A DNA stretch of 13,974 nt, taken from contig JAFAQG010000085.1 in assembly GCA_019246575.1 (NCBI GenBank), positions 1 to 13,974 of the forward strand, read 5' to 3'. A program made the position numbers and the translations under genes. The DNA is from Acidobacteriaceae bacterium. Its GTDB lineage: Bacteria; Acidobacteriota; Terriglobia; Bryobacterales; Bryobacteraceae. The notes below the pieces were generated by a model, which was not told where the DNA came from, made no database searches, and saw nothing but the letters and a program-made list of their open reading frames with translations. Shown here in pieces: positions 7,358 through 13,974 of the stretch (positions within the stretch are counted from its first letter, which is position 1; each line of letters opens with the position of its first letter).

Positions 7358-7978
7358 ATGATCACCGATCCAAGAATTGAGCAGTACATGTATAGTCTTC
7401 TGCCCGAACGCGATGAGGTGCTGGCCGAAATCGAACAGTACGCGGCTGAGCACAAAATTCCGATTGTCGGGCCCGCGGTCGGGCGCTTTCTCGCGACGCT
7501 CGTCATGATTTCGAAAGCCAAGCGCATATTCGAGCTCGGATCGGCGATCGGCTATTCGACCATCTGGCTGGCGCGCGCTGCCGGTACCGGAGCGGAGGTA
7601 CACTACTCCGACAGCAGCGCCGAGAACGCCACTCGCGCACGAGACTATTTCAAACGCGCCGGCGCGGCATCGCGAATCGAGGTGCACGTGGGAGATTCTT
7701 TGGCCGCACTCGCCTCTACCTCTGGCAGCTTCGACGTTATTTTCAATGATGTCGACAAAGAGGGGTATCCGGCGGTCTTCGAAGCTGTACCGGATCGAAT
7801 CAGGAGCGGCGGGTTATTCATCACGGACAACACCCTGTGGCATGCACGCGTGCTCAACCCGCAAGAGGCATCCGATCACGCCGTTTGTCTGTTTAACCGC
7901 TTGCTGTTCGGTTCCGGCCAGTTTTACACAACACAGCTGCCGCTTCGCGATGGCGTGTCGGTCGCGATCCGGTTGTGA
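7358..7978 (+). CDS. SAM-dependent O-methyltransferase, family 3 (COMT/TrmR-like)
   Basis: The 206-residue cytosolic enzyme belongs to the Methyltransf_3 group (COG4122), which includes catechol O-methyltransferase-like enzymes and TrmR, which methylates 5-hydroxyuridine at tRNA position 34 in Bacillus. Seen here are the SAM-binding motif I FELGSAIGYSTIWLA (58-72), SDSSAEN (84-90), the metal-site NDVDKEGYP (130-138, matching the family IDADKxxY pattern, Asp131 and Lys134) and TDNTLWHARV (156-165, metal ligands Asp157-Asn158). All key residues are therefore present. The start ATG 7358 is 9 bases after the HEAT-repeat stop. Its place at the end of a translation operon favours a tRNA substrate, but a small-molecule substrate cannot be excluded. 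The gene is convergent with the FHA gene, with 7 bases between stops. Confidence 0.85.
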   Translation: MITDPRIEQYMYSLLPERDEVLAEIEQYAAEHKIPIVGPAVGRFLATLVMISKAKRIFELGSAIGYSTIWLARAAGTGAEVHYSDSSAENATRARDYFKRAGAASRIEVHVGDSLAALASTSGSFDVIFNDVDKEGYPAVFEAVPDRIRSGGLFITDNTLWHARVLNPQEASDHAVCLFNRLLFGSGQFYTTQLPLRDGVSVAIRL

Positions 7979-7985
7979 GATAAGC

Positions 7986-8786
7986 TTATTTGGTTTGAAA
8001 GCGCATCACGGCACTGCCGAGATGGATCTCATCTCCAGATTCGAGCAGCGTTCCGCGGTTGCCCCGATGCACGGGCTGACTTAACCCGGCGCGCACAATC
8101 CACAGACGGCAATCGCTTTCAACCTTGTAGGAGCGGTCATTGAATATGCGGTACTCGCCGGTTTTCTCTGAATAGACGATGTGCGCGTGCTCACGTGAAA
8201 CCGTGCGGTTCACCTCGTTGTCTTCGGTGAATACAAGGTCATTGCGCCGTGAGGGGCCGCTGCCGCGAAAAACCTCGGTCGTGCGTCCGATGTTGATTCT
8301 GTTCTTCGCAAGCACCAGCTCCGACCGGTTTGCCTTGCCGTTGAGGATTATCAATTTCGCTGGTTTGCGATCGACGTGTACAGATTCGTTCCCCTGCCGC
8401 GGACGGGTCTCCACGTCAACGCTGACCCAGTCTTTGCCTTTGAGCGGCAGCTCTGGAGTGGTCTCGACATTGACGCGCAGTTCGTCGGAAAAGCGGTAGT
8501 GCGATCGCGCCAGTGCAGTCTTCAGCTCGCCCGCGAAGTAGTTCGCAAGGAACTCGCTTTGAAACACTGCCGCCTGTTCCTCGGGTACGCCAAGCAGCCG
8601 CACACGAACGAGACTATACGGGAACACCAGCTTGCCGCCTGCGCGATGGCTCTTAGCCTTAACAGCGTCGAGCATTGCAAGCCGTATCTCAGCAAGCTCC
8701 GGCGCGTCATTGACGATGCGAGCTCCTCCAAATGGCGCTTCGAAGATCGCTTTGCCGATCCTTTCGATCACGTCGGAAATGGGCAA
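7986..8786 (-). CDS. FHA-domain protein with DUF3662-like N-terminus (FhaA-like)
   Basis: This soluble protein of 266 residues has two regions. Residues about 1-110 resemble the DUF3662 (FhaA N-terminal) domain: a helical start, EIRLAMLDAVKAKS (33-46), FPYSLVRVRLL (55-65) and a following helix. Residues about 143-264 form an FHA domain, a phosphothreonine-binding module: INIGRT (164-169), NRTVSREHAHIVY (193-205) with the SxxH pair Ser197/His200, and FNDRS (215-219) with Asn216. All core phosphopeptide-binding residues are present. In Mycobacterium, FhaA is encoded beside rodA-pbpA-pknA-pknB and binds a phosphorylated form of the lipid II flippase MurJ/MviN. Here the gene follows a SEDS-PBP fusion and a kinase, so a reader role in the same pathway is inferred. 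The start is TTG at 8786-8784, supported by a good ribosome-binding site. Confidence 0.85.
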   Translation of the reverse strand: MPISDVIERIGKAIFEAPFGGARIVNDAPELAEIRLAMLDAVKAKSHRAGGKLVFPYSLVRVRLLGVPEEQAAVFQSEFLANYFAGELKTALARSHYRFSDELRVNVETTPELPLKGKDWVSVDVETRPRQGNESVHVDRKPAKLIILNGKANRSELVLAKNRINIGRTTEVFRGSGPSRRNDLVFTEDNEVNRTVSREHAHIVYSEKTGEYRIFNDRSYKVESDCRLWIVRAGLSQPVHRGNRGTLLESGDEIHLGSAVMRFQTK

Positions 8787-8790
8787 CTGT

Positions 8791-11700
8791 TCACCTCTCG
8801 TCTGAAGGTTCAGAAATAATGCCGAGCTGCTCTGCCGCTTCGACGATGCGCCGCGCTATGGGCGCCGCAAACTTCGCGCCGTAGCCTCCGTGCTCGACAA
8901 TAACTGCGAAGGCGATTCGCTTGCTCGCGTCCTGATCGTAAGGGGCGAAACCTGCAAACCACGAATGGGGCTCACCCGTATCGAGCTGCGCCGTCCCTGT
9001 CTTGCCTGCGACCGCGAGTTTCAAACCCGCCATCGCCGACCGTCCGGTACCGCTCGTCACGACAGAACGCATTGCGCGCGCGAGGAATGTCGCTGAATCG
9101 GGCGCTAGCACCGGCAACGGCTTGTCCATTCGCGAGATACTCGTATCCAGAATCCACCGCCCCTGGGGCATCGCTCCGCCTGCGCTTATTGTTGCGGCCA
9201 CTCGCGCCATTTTGAACGGAGTCACGAGAACCGGCCCTTGCCCGTAGGCTGCGAACGGCATCATCTTCTTGATGTCGGATACGTCGCCGGCCGGAATGCC
9301 CAGCACGCTCGCCGTGTCGTGAAGAGCCTGTGCGCCCACTTTAAATACGCCGAGCTGCGCAAAGTAAGCATTGCAGGAGACGGTAATCGCCTGCGCCATC
9401 ACGAGCGTTCCGTGGGCGTGGTCGCCGATGTCGTCGCGTATGGGCCGCCTCCATCCCGGGATGATAGTGCCAACGCGGCCGTCGCCGAGCCCGTGGCATG
9501 AATAGCGCGCCTGCGTAGCTTTCGGATCGAGCCGCAGCGCCGCCATGGCAGTGACGAGCTTAAATGTGGAGCCCGGCGGATATTCGCCGTAGCGCGCCCG
9601 ATCGAGCAGTTCATCGGGATCGTTATGCCCTCGTTCGTCGGGCGCCGGCCAGTTTGCGAGCGCCAGGACGTCGCCCATGACGGGGTCTAGTACGACCACG
9701 GCGCCTTTCTTGCCTTTCGGCTCGAGGGCGCTGCGAAGAATCTCGGCAGCCTTCAACTCCAGGCGGATGTCGATGCTCGTGAACACACGGCGGTCCCGGT
9801 TCAGCAATGCCTGCAGAGCGGGGTTGCCACGCTGATGCCGGTAGCGCACCACCGGAACCAGGTCGGCATAGCTTCGATATCCCTGCAACTTCGGCCCGGA
9901 GTCACGCTCTACCAGCGATGAGTTTGTGGCTTCAAAATTTTCGTGCGTTCGGAAGTCGCCGAGCAGATGCACGGTAGCGGCGCCGAAAGGATAATGCCGC
10001 GTCTCGATACGCGAGCACGCCTGGTCAATCGAAACGCCGAGACGTTCGTACTCTTCGCGGTGTTTTTCGAGTTCGTTCCAGTTGCTGGTTGCGAGCAGAA
10101 CGCCGTTACGGTCGTAGATGTCTCCGCGCGGAATCGATGCGGCCAGCAGATTCAATCGGGGGTTGTGTTCGGCGCGTTTGACTCCGTCCTGTGCAATGAC
10201 GTGGGCATCCCGGCTGAGCAGCTCGCGATCATGCATTACCTGGATACGAACGTCACGAATCACGAGAGCAACGGCGCAAGCCGCCAGCACAAGCGATAGA
10301 ATCTCCACACCTCGCCCGAACAGGGGCGCGACGCGGGTCGAGTCATGCACGTCTTCACTATCGATATCGGTGCCTGCGCGCACACTCTGGTTCGAGACAC
10401 TAAGCAGAATCGCGAAGATGAGGAAATTCGCGAGCATCGCGGTGTTGCCGGAGCTGAGGAAGGGCGACACCACGCCCGAAAGTGGGATGGCGCCGAGAGC
10501 ACCGCCGGAGATGAGAAGCATCTCGAGCGCGATGAGCGTTCCCAACCCGAACGCAAGGAAGAAGCCGTATTCGTCCGGTGCGTGCAGCGCTATGCAGAAG
10601 GCTCGTGCAATCAGGAACAGGAACAGCACAGCTACGGCTAGAACGCCAACGAATCCCCACTCTTCGCCGATCGAAGGCAGGATCAGGTCTGTGTGTCCGG
10701 CAGGAATGAGCCCCGGATCTCCCCAGCCCGGGCCGGAGCCCCAAGGTCCGCCGGTCGCAAACGCCCAAAGCGCATGCGCAACCTGATCGCCGCCGCGAAC
10801 ATTGTTGTCCCAAGGCGACAGCCAGATGGAAACGCGCTCGACGACTGTGTGAGGCGCGCCGATGCGGTAGCCGATCGTGACACCTGCAACAAGCACTATC
10901 ACAGCGAGTAGCGGCAAACCCGACCGTGCCCGAGCCACGGCAAACATTCCGATGAAGACGAAGCCCATAACGAGCGCCGGGCCCATGTCTTTCAAGAGGA
11001 AGAAAATTGCCAGGGCGCACGCGACGCCCGTGATAACCGGGAGCGTGTGGCCGAGTCTGGGAAGATCGGGCCAGTGCAGCCAGCGCGGAACAAAGTTTTT
11101 TTGTCGCAGATCGCGAAGCCACTCCCATCGCCGGGCGAAGTAGCCGGCGAGAAACATGACAACGAGGATCTTTATGAGCTCAACAGGCTGAAATGGTCCC
11201 AGGTTCACTTTGGCGTCGCTGCCAGTCGGGCCGGAGCCGAATGCGACGAGCGCGGCGAAGAGCGCGAACGCGGCAAGCAAAGGCGTATAGATCCAACGTG
11301 AGAAATTGCGGTATTGGAAAACCTTCAGTACCGGCCAGACAAGAAGCGCACAGCCGCAAGCCACGCCCCACGCAAATTTCTTAAATTCGAGTGTGTCGCG
11401 CAGCGGATCGCGCAAGCTGACCATCAGGATCAAGCCCATTCCGGTGAGCAGATGTAAGGCAGGCAAAATCGCCGGGTCGCCGCAAAATCGACGCCAGCGC
11501 CACAGAAAATGGACAGCCCAGAAGGCCAGGAGATAAACTCCGATCCATAGCGGGTAGGTGTGGCGAAACTCGCCCGGCGTCCTGACGATTATTTGTGGTT
11601 TCAGCTTCGCGAGCGGAAGCAGGGGAGCGGTGCGTGTCGCGTTCGCGTTGCCGGACGATTGACTTACCCGGATATGAGCGAGCGCCCCGACATTCGGCAA

Positions 11701-12024
11701 TGGCCTGTGCTCTTCGATGTATTCGAATATGCGTTGCGCTGCAGCTTGGCGCTCGTCGGGGTTCGTGAAAATTTGCAACAGCGGCAGAAGCTCATCGGAG
11801 CTTGAGACCCGATTCAGGTCGATAACCTCGCGGTGCTCCAGTTTCGTGCTCAGCTCTGAAAAATCCTGCGTCTTGGCGAGGAGCACCAGGACGAGTCCGG
11901 CGCTGACAACGAGAGCGGCAGCGAGTAGCCAAAAAAACTCACGGCTGCGCTCGACGGGCTTATGGTCCTGAAACAGCTTGAGCTTGATCGCGAGCTCGTT
12001 TTCCCAAGTTCTGGTTACTGCCAT
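8791..12024 (-). CDS. SEDS glycosyltransferase (RodA/FtsW) fused to class B PBP transpeptidase
   Basis: This 1077-residue protein joins both peptidoglycan-synthase activities. Residues 31-50 and 158-176 are two extra membrane helices around an extracytoplasmic segment (51-155). A ten-helix SEDS core (about 185-545) carries FQPVELIK (278-285), KDMGPALV (345-352), PAGHTDLILPSIGEEWG (441-457) with the presumed catalytic Asp446, and SPFLSSG (520-526). After a 26-residue linker, one helix (572-591) leads to the class B PBP: RGDIYDRNG (633-641), PGSTFK (817-822) with nucleophile Ser819 and Lys822, SCN (883-885), and KTG (1008-1010). SEDS polymerises lipid II into glycan strands and the PBP crosslinks them. 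Thirteen helices with a cytoplasmic N-terminus put the transpeptidase outside, as required. ATG 12024 overlaps the kinase stop by 10 bases. RodA-PBP2/PbpA type is more likely than FtsW-FtsI, but this is not settled. Confidence 0.92.
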   Translation of the reverse strand: MAVTRTWENELAIKLKLFQDHKPVERSREFFWLLAAALVVSAGLVLVLLAKTQDFSELSTKLEHREVIDLNRVSSSDELLPLLQIFTNPDERQAAAQRIFEYIEEHRPLPNVGALAHIRVSQSSGNANATRTAPLLPLAKLKPQIIVRTPGEFRHTYPLWIGVYLLAFWAVHFLWRWRRFCGDPAILPALHLLTGMGLILMVSLRDPLRDTLEFKKFAWGVACGCALLVWPVLKVFQYRNFSRWIYTPLLAAFALFAALVAFGSGPTGSDAKVNLGPFQPVELIKILVVMFLAGYFARRWEWLRDLRQKNFVPRWLHWPDLPRLGHTLPVITGVACALAIFFLLKDMGPALVMGFVFIGMFAVARARSGLPLLAVIVLVAGVTIGYRIGAPHTVVERVSIWLSPWDNNVRGGDQVAHALWAFATGGPWGSGPGWGDPGLIPAGHTDLILPSIGEEWGFVGVLAVAVLFLFLIARAFCIALHAPDEYGFFLAFGLGTLIALEMLLISGGALGAIPLSGVVSPFLSSGNTAMLANFLIFAILLSVSNQSVRAGTDIDSEDVHDSTRVAPLFGRGVEILSLVLAACAVALVIRDVRIQVMHDRELLSRDAHVIAQDGVKRAEHNPRLNLLAASIPRGDIYDRNGVLLATSNWNELEKHREEYERLGVSIDQACSRIETRHYPFGAATVHLLGDFRTHENFEATNSSLVERDSGPKLQGYRSYADLVPVVRYRHQRGNPALQALLNRDRRVFTSIDIRLELKAAEILRSALEPKGKKGAVVVLDPVMGDVLALANWPAPDERGHNDPDELLDRARYGEYPPGSTFKLVTAMAALRLDPKATQARYSCHGLGDGRVGTIIPGWRRPIRDDIGDHAHGTLVMAQAITVSCNAYFAQLGVFKVGAQALHDTASVLGIPAGDVSDIKKMMPFAAYGQGPVLVTPFKMARVAATISAGGAMPQGRWILDTSISRMDKPLPVLAPDSATFLARAMRSVVTSGTGRSAMAGLKLAVAGKTGTAQLDTGEPHSWFAGFAPYDQDASKRIAFAVIVEHGGYGAKFAAPIARRIVEAAEQLGIISEPSDER
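8792..8799 (-). promoter_or_regulatory. Ribosome-binding site deciding the TTG start of the FHA gene
   Basis: On the minus strand GAGAGGTG precedes the TTG by 5-6 bases and overlaps the stop of the SEDS-PBP gene. It supports the rare TTG start over the later GTG at codon 6 and suggests coupled translation. Confidence 0.55.
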
Positions 12025-13919
12025 CGACGGGAATTGACGGATCTCCTTCTGGTACGCTGCTTTGCCGCGATGAGTTGAACGGGCGGGGCCTCGAGCGCAA
12101 CCTCTTCCAGCCGTGCATCCTTAAGTCGCTGTAGCTGCGGCTTTACGTCAGAAGAAGAGGCAATTTGATCATAGAGGCGGCGAGCGCGCGCAATGTCTTG
12201 TCTTGCCAAAGCCGTCCAACGTTGTTTGGCTTTGCCGGGGATCGTACACTTCGCGCGCGCCAGTTCCCATTCGGCTTGAATCAAATATCCGTCGGCGGTT
12301 TCGGCCGCTTCTCGTGGTCCCGGACGATACCCGAGCTCCTCCGCTTTGCGCAGTTCGGCGAGAGCGGGTGTCAGCTGGCGATATCCGTAGACGTACAGAC
12401 GCGTTAACCCAAGGTGGGGGTCAGGCGATTCCGGCAAAAGGCTTTCGGCGGTCTTGAACTGCTGGAGGGTTGAGGCTGCATGGGTTTTCGAAGAAGCCTT
12501 CGGTAATTCCAAATAGGCATTAGAGAGCGCCAGCTTGCCTCGCGTTCGAGAGTCCGACGGGTTCATCTCGAGGGCATGGCGGAGGCAGGTCTGGGCCTTC
12601 GTCCAATCCGCCGCGTTGAGCCGCGGCTCGGGACTGTTTCGATACCCATCTATGATGTTGTCGGCAGCCGCAACAAGTCTTGCGCGTAAGGGAGCACCCA
12701 AGGACAGCGCCGGCGAAAACTTTCCGAGAAAATCGTTTTCACGTTGAAGCTCCTGATACGCGTTCCAGTCGGAATCGATGAGGGCGACGTCTGCTTGCAC
12801 GTAACTATGGCCAGCACGCAGAGGTTCACTCGACCGATGGAATTTATAAAAGTAACCGAGCGGCATCAGCACAAATAGTCCGAAGAGGAATCCGGCAGCG
12901 AGGGCGATGCTTGCATGAGTGAGTTCACGGGCTGGAATCTTCAGCCTTAAGCTGCGCGACTTGAATAGGGTTCGTGTTGTCGCCAGCAGCCGGGTTGCTC
13001 TCGACGCGCCGGGTTCCGTCTCGACGGTCGGAGTCGTACTCCACGCAGATACCGGTTCAGCTTCGGCCGCCGTTGCCCGATCTGAAAGGAACGCATCCAG
13101 GTCGTCTTGCAGCGCGAGGGCGGATGGATAGCGGTTCTCCATACGCGGCGACAGGCATTTCGTGATGATGGCCTTGAGGGGAGCGGGACAACTCTCGGGT
13201 AATGCCCGGGGCGGACGCCGCGATTGAATCAGGTTTTCCAGTTTCCTCGTGTTCTGTGCCTGGTAAGGCGGGATACCGGCGATCATTTCGTACAGCGTCA
13301 CGCCGAGCGCCCACACGTCGGATTGAGCGTCGACCTGCCCGCGGCGGAGGCGTTCGGGGGAGCAATAGCTTGGGCTGCCGAGGTTATGATGCGTCAGATT
13401 ACGCGTGAGGCTGATCACTTTCGCGATTCCGAAGTCCAGCAGCCTGACCTCGTCGTTGCCGCCGATTTGAACGTTTGAGGGTTTGATATCGCCGTGTACG
13501 ACCGCGGTTTGTCTTCCATCGACGTCTGAGATGAAGGAATGGAGGCTCTGCAGCTGACTGGCGATTTCAGCCGCATAGCGGGCCGCGCGTTTCGGATCAA
13601 GGCTTCCTTGCTCGCGAATAAGCTCGGCTAGCGTTCTCCCTTCGAAATACTCGATAACAACAAAAAAGCAGTTTTGATCTTCACCGAAATCGAAGATCCG
13701 AAGGATCCGGGGATCGGTTTCGTGTAGCTGTCGCTGAAGAACAGCTCCTCTTCGTTCCGCCTCGATGACGAGTTCCGTAAACTCGTCGCGGGATTGCTCG
13801 ATTAGTTTCAAAACGACGAGCGAGCCCGTTTGGGAATCGCGAGCAAGATAGACGTCTGTCAGGCTCCGGCTGAGTTTCCGGACGATCTCATACCTGCCGA
13901 AATGAGTGAAGTGACTCAT
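12015..13919 (-). CDS. Transmembrane Ser/Thr protein kinase (Hanks type) with C-terminal TPR-like region
   Basis: The 634-residue protein begins with a kinase domain (about 9-278). Seen are Lys38 (VVLK), Glu53 in helix C, HGDIKPSN (142-149) with catalytic Asp144, Lys146 and Asn149, DFG (162-164), GSPSYCSPE (181-189), DVWALGVTLYEM (201-212) and Arg263. The glycine-rich loop is abnormal: KLSRSLTDVY (15-24) has no glycine and seems one residue short. HGD replaces HRD, so this is a non-RD kinase. The activation segment holds Thr172 and Thr176. A Thr-rich juxtamembrane stretch (281-335) precedes one membrane helix (about 336-357). The outer part (359-634) is helical and TPR-like, e.g. 438-470, with a basic C-terminus. 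PknB-type kinases have PASTA repeats there instead. It is first in a cluster with the SEDS-PBP and FHA genes. Confidence 0.9.
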   Translation of the reverse strand: MSHFTHFGRYEIVRKLSRSLTDVYLARDSQTGSLVVLKLIEQSRDEFTELVIEAERRGAVLQRQLHETDPRILRIFDFGEDQNCFFVVIEYFEGRTLAELIREQGSLDPKRAARYAAEIASQLQSLHSFISDVDGRQTAVVHGDIKPSNVQIGGNDEVRLLDFGIAKVISLTRNLTHHNLGSPSYCSPERLRRGQVDAQSDVWALGVTLYEMIAGIPPYQAQNTRKLENLIQSRRPPRALPESCPAPLKAIITKCLSPRMENRYPSALALQDDLDAFLSDRATAAEAEPVSAWSTTPTVETEPGASRATRLLATTRTLFKSRSLRLKIPARELTHASIALAAGFLFGLFVLMPLGYFYKFHRSSEPLRAGHSYVQADVALIDSDWNAYQELQRENDFLGKFSPALSLGAPLRARLVAAADNIIDGYRNSPEPRLNAADWTKAQTCLRHALEMNPSDSRTRGKLALSNAYLELPKASSKTHAASTLQQFKTAESLLPESPDPHLGLTRLYVYGYRQLTPALAELRKAEELGYRPGPREAAETADGYLIQAEWELARAKCTIPGKAKQRWTALARQDIARARRLYDQIASSSDVKPQLQRLKDARLEEVALEAPPVQLIAAKQRTRRRSVNSRRWQ

Positions 13920-13974
13920 GGGAGCCGCCGTAACGCTACCAGCTTTCCATTTTCTGAAATTTTGTTGCCGATGA
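13920..13974. other. Upstream region of the kinase gene, cut by the window edge
   Basis: These 55 bases precede the kinase start and probably hold or adjoin the promoter of the minus-strand cluster. An extended -10-like TGG-TAGCGT is seen on the minus strand at 13941-13933, but no -35 box is recognisable. No gene is seen here. Confidence 0.3.

Noticed and set aside
7980..7989. Perfect palindrome ATAAGCTTAT between convergent genes
   Set aside because: It is only 10 bases with no loop, low GC and no T-run, so it cannot form a useful terminator hairpin. It may be chance.
10118..10786. Long plus-strand open frame (222 codons) opposite the SEDS-PBP gene
   Set aside because: Its translation is low-complexity (Arg, Ser, Pro, Ala) with no family resemblance. 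It is a GC-driven shadow of the real gene.
11095..11102. A_AAA_AAC slippery-type heptamer (minus strand) in the fused synthase gene
   Set aside because: The zero frame continues into intact SEDS and PBP domains, and no stimulatory structure or meaningful alternative product is seen. Another 7-base A/T run at 11931-11937 shows such runs occur without special meaning.
10400..11128. Minus-strand open frame (242 codons) in another frame of the SEDS-PBP gene
   Set aside because: It lies fully inside the SEDS coding region and its Arg/His/Cys-rich translation resembles no protein; the overlapping frame has clear SEDS motifs.
13933..13941. TGGTAGCGT as the promoter of the kinase cluster
   Set aside because: It matches an extended -10 only partly, no -35 is seen, and the window ends 33 bases further on. 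It is not supported enough to list as a promoter.

Overview
The window is densely coded bacterial chromosome with no gene-free stretch over about 60 bases. The best guess for its source is a soil or environmental member of Acidobacteriota. Three things suggest this: the conserved order apt, ispE, prs, rplY, pth, rpsF, rpsR, rplI with no ssb between rpsF and rpsR; moderately high GC; and Hanks-type kinase and FHA signalling next to cell-wall genes. This assignment is inference and was not tested by a search. No RNA genes, insertion sequences, CRISPR arrays or large repeats were seen.

Layout. Positions 1-291 (minus) hold the first 97 codons of an AlkB-like dioxygenase that runs off the left edge. 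Divergent from it is a DUF4126 membrane protein (349-972). A compact plus-strand housekeeping run follows from 1048 to 7978: adenine phosphoribosyltransferase (apt), CDP-ME kinase of the MEP isoprenoid pathway (ispE), PRPP synthetase (prs), ribosomal protein L25/CTC (rplY), peptidyl-tRNA hydrolase (pth), ribosomal proteins S6, S18 and L9, a HEAT-repeat protein of unknown role, and a family-3 O-methyltransferase related to tRNA-modifying TrmR. Gaps are mostly 3-38 bases, with a 4-base overlap at pth/rpsF, so much of this may be one transcript. A candidate extended -10 promoter lies just before apt. The theme is nucleotide supply (PRPP made by Prs, used by Apt) plus translation.

The right half (7986-13919) is a minus-strand cluster of three tightly coupled genes, read from right to left. 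First is a membrane Ser/Thr protein kinase with a C-terminal TPR-like region. Second is a 1077-residue protein that joins a SEDS (RodA/FtsW) glycosyltransferase to a class B penicillin-binding transpeptidase in one chain. Third is a DUF3662-like/FHA protein. The kinase and fusion genes overlap by 10 bases, and the FHA gene starts 4 bases after the fusion stop.

The set recalls the actinobacterial fhaA-pstP-rodA-pbpA-pknA-pknB cluster reduced to three genes: a signalling kinase, a complete two-activity peptidoglycan synthase, and a phosphothreonine reader. This is the most interesting part of the window. Notable details are intact catalytic motifs in both halves of the fusion, an extra N-terminal extracytoplasmic module, a cytoplasmic linker carrying a TxxD motif of the kind FHA domains bind, a kinase with no glycines in its P-loop, and TPR-like repeats where PASTA repeats would be expected.
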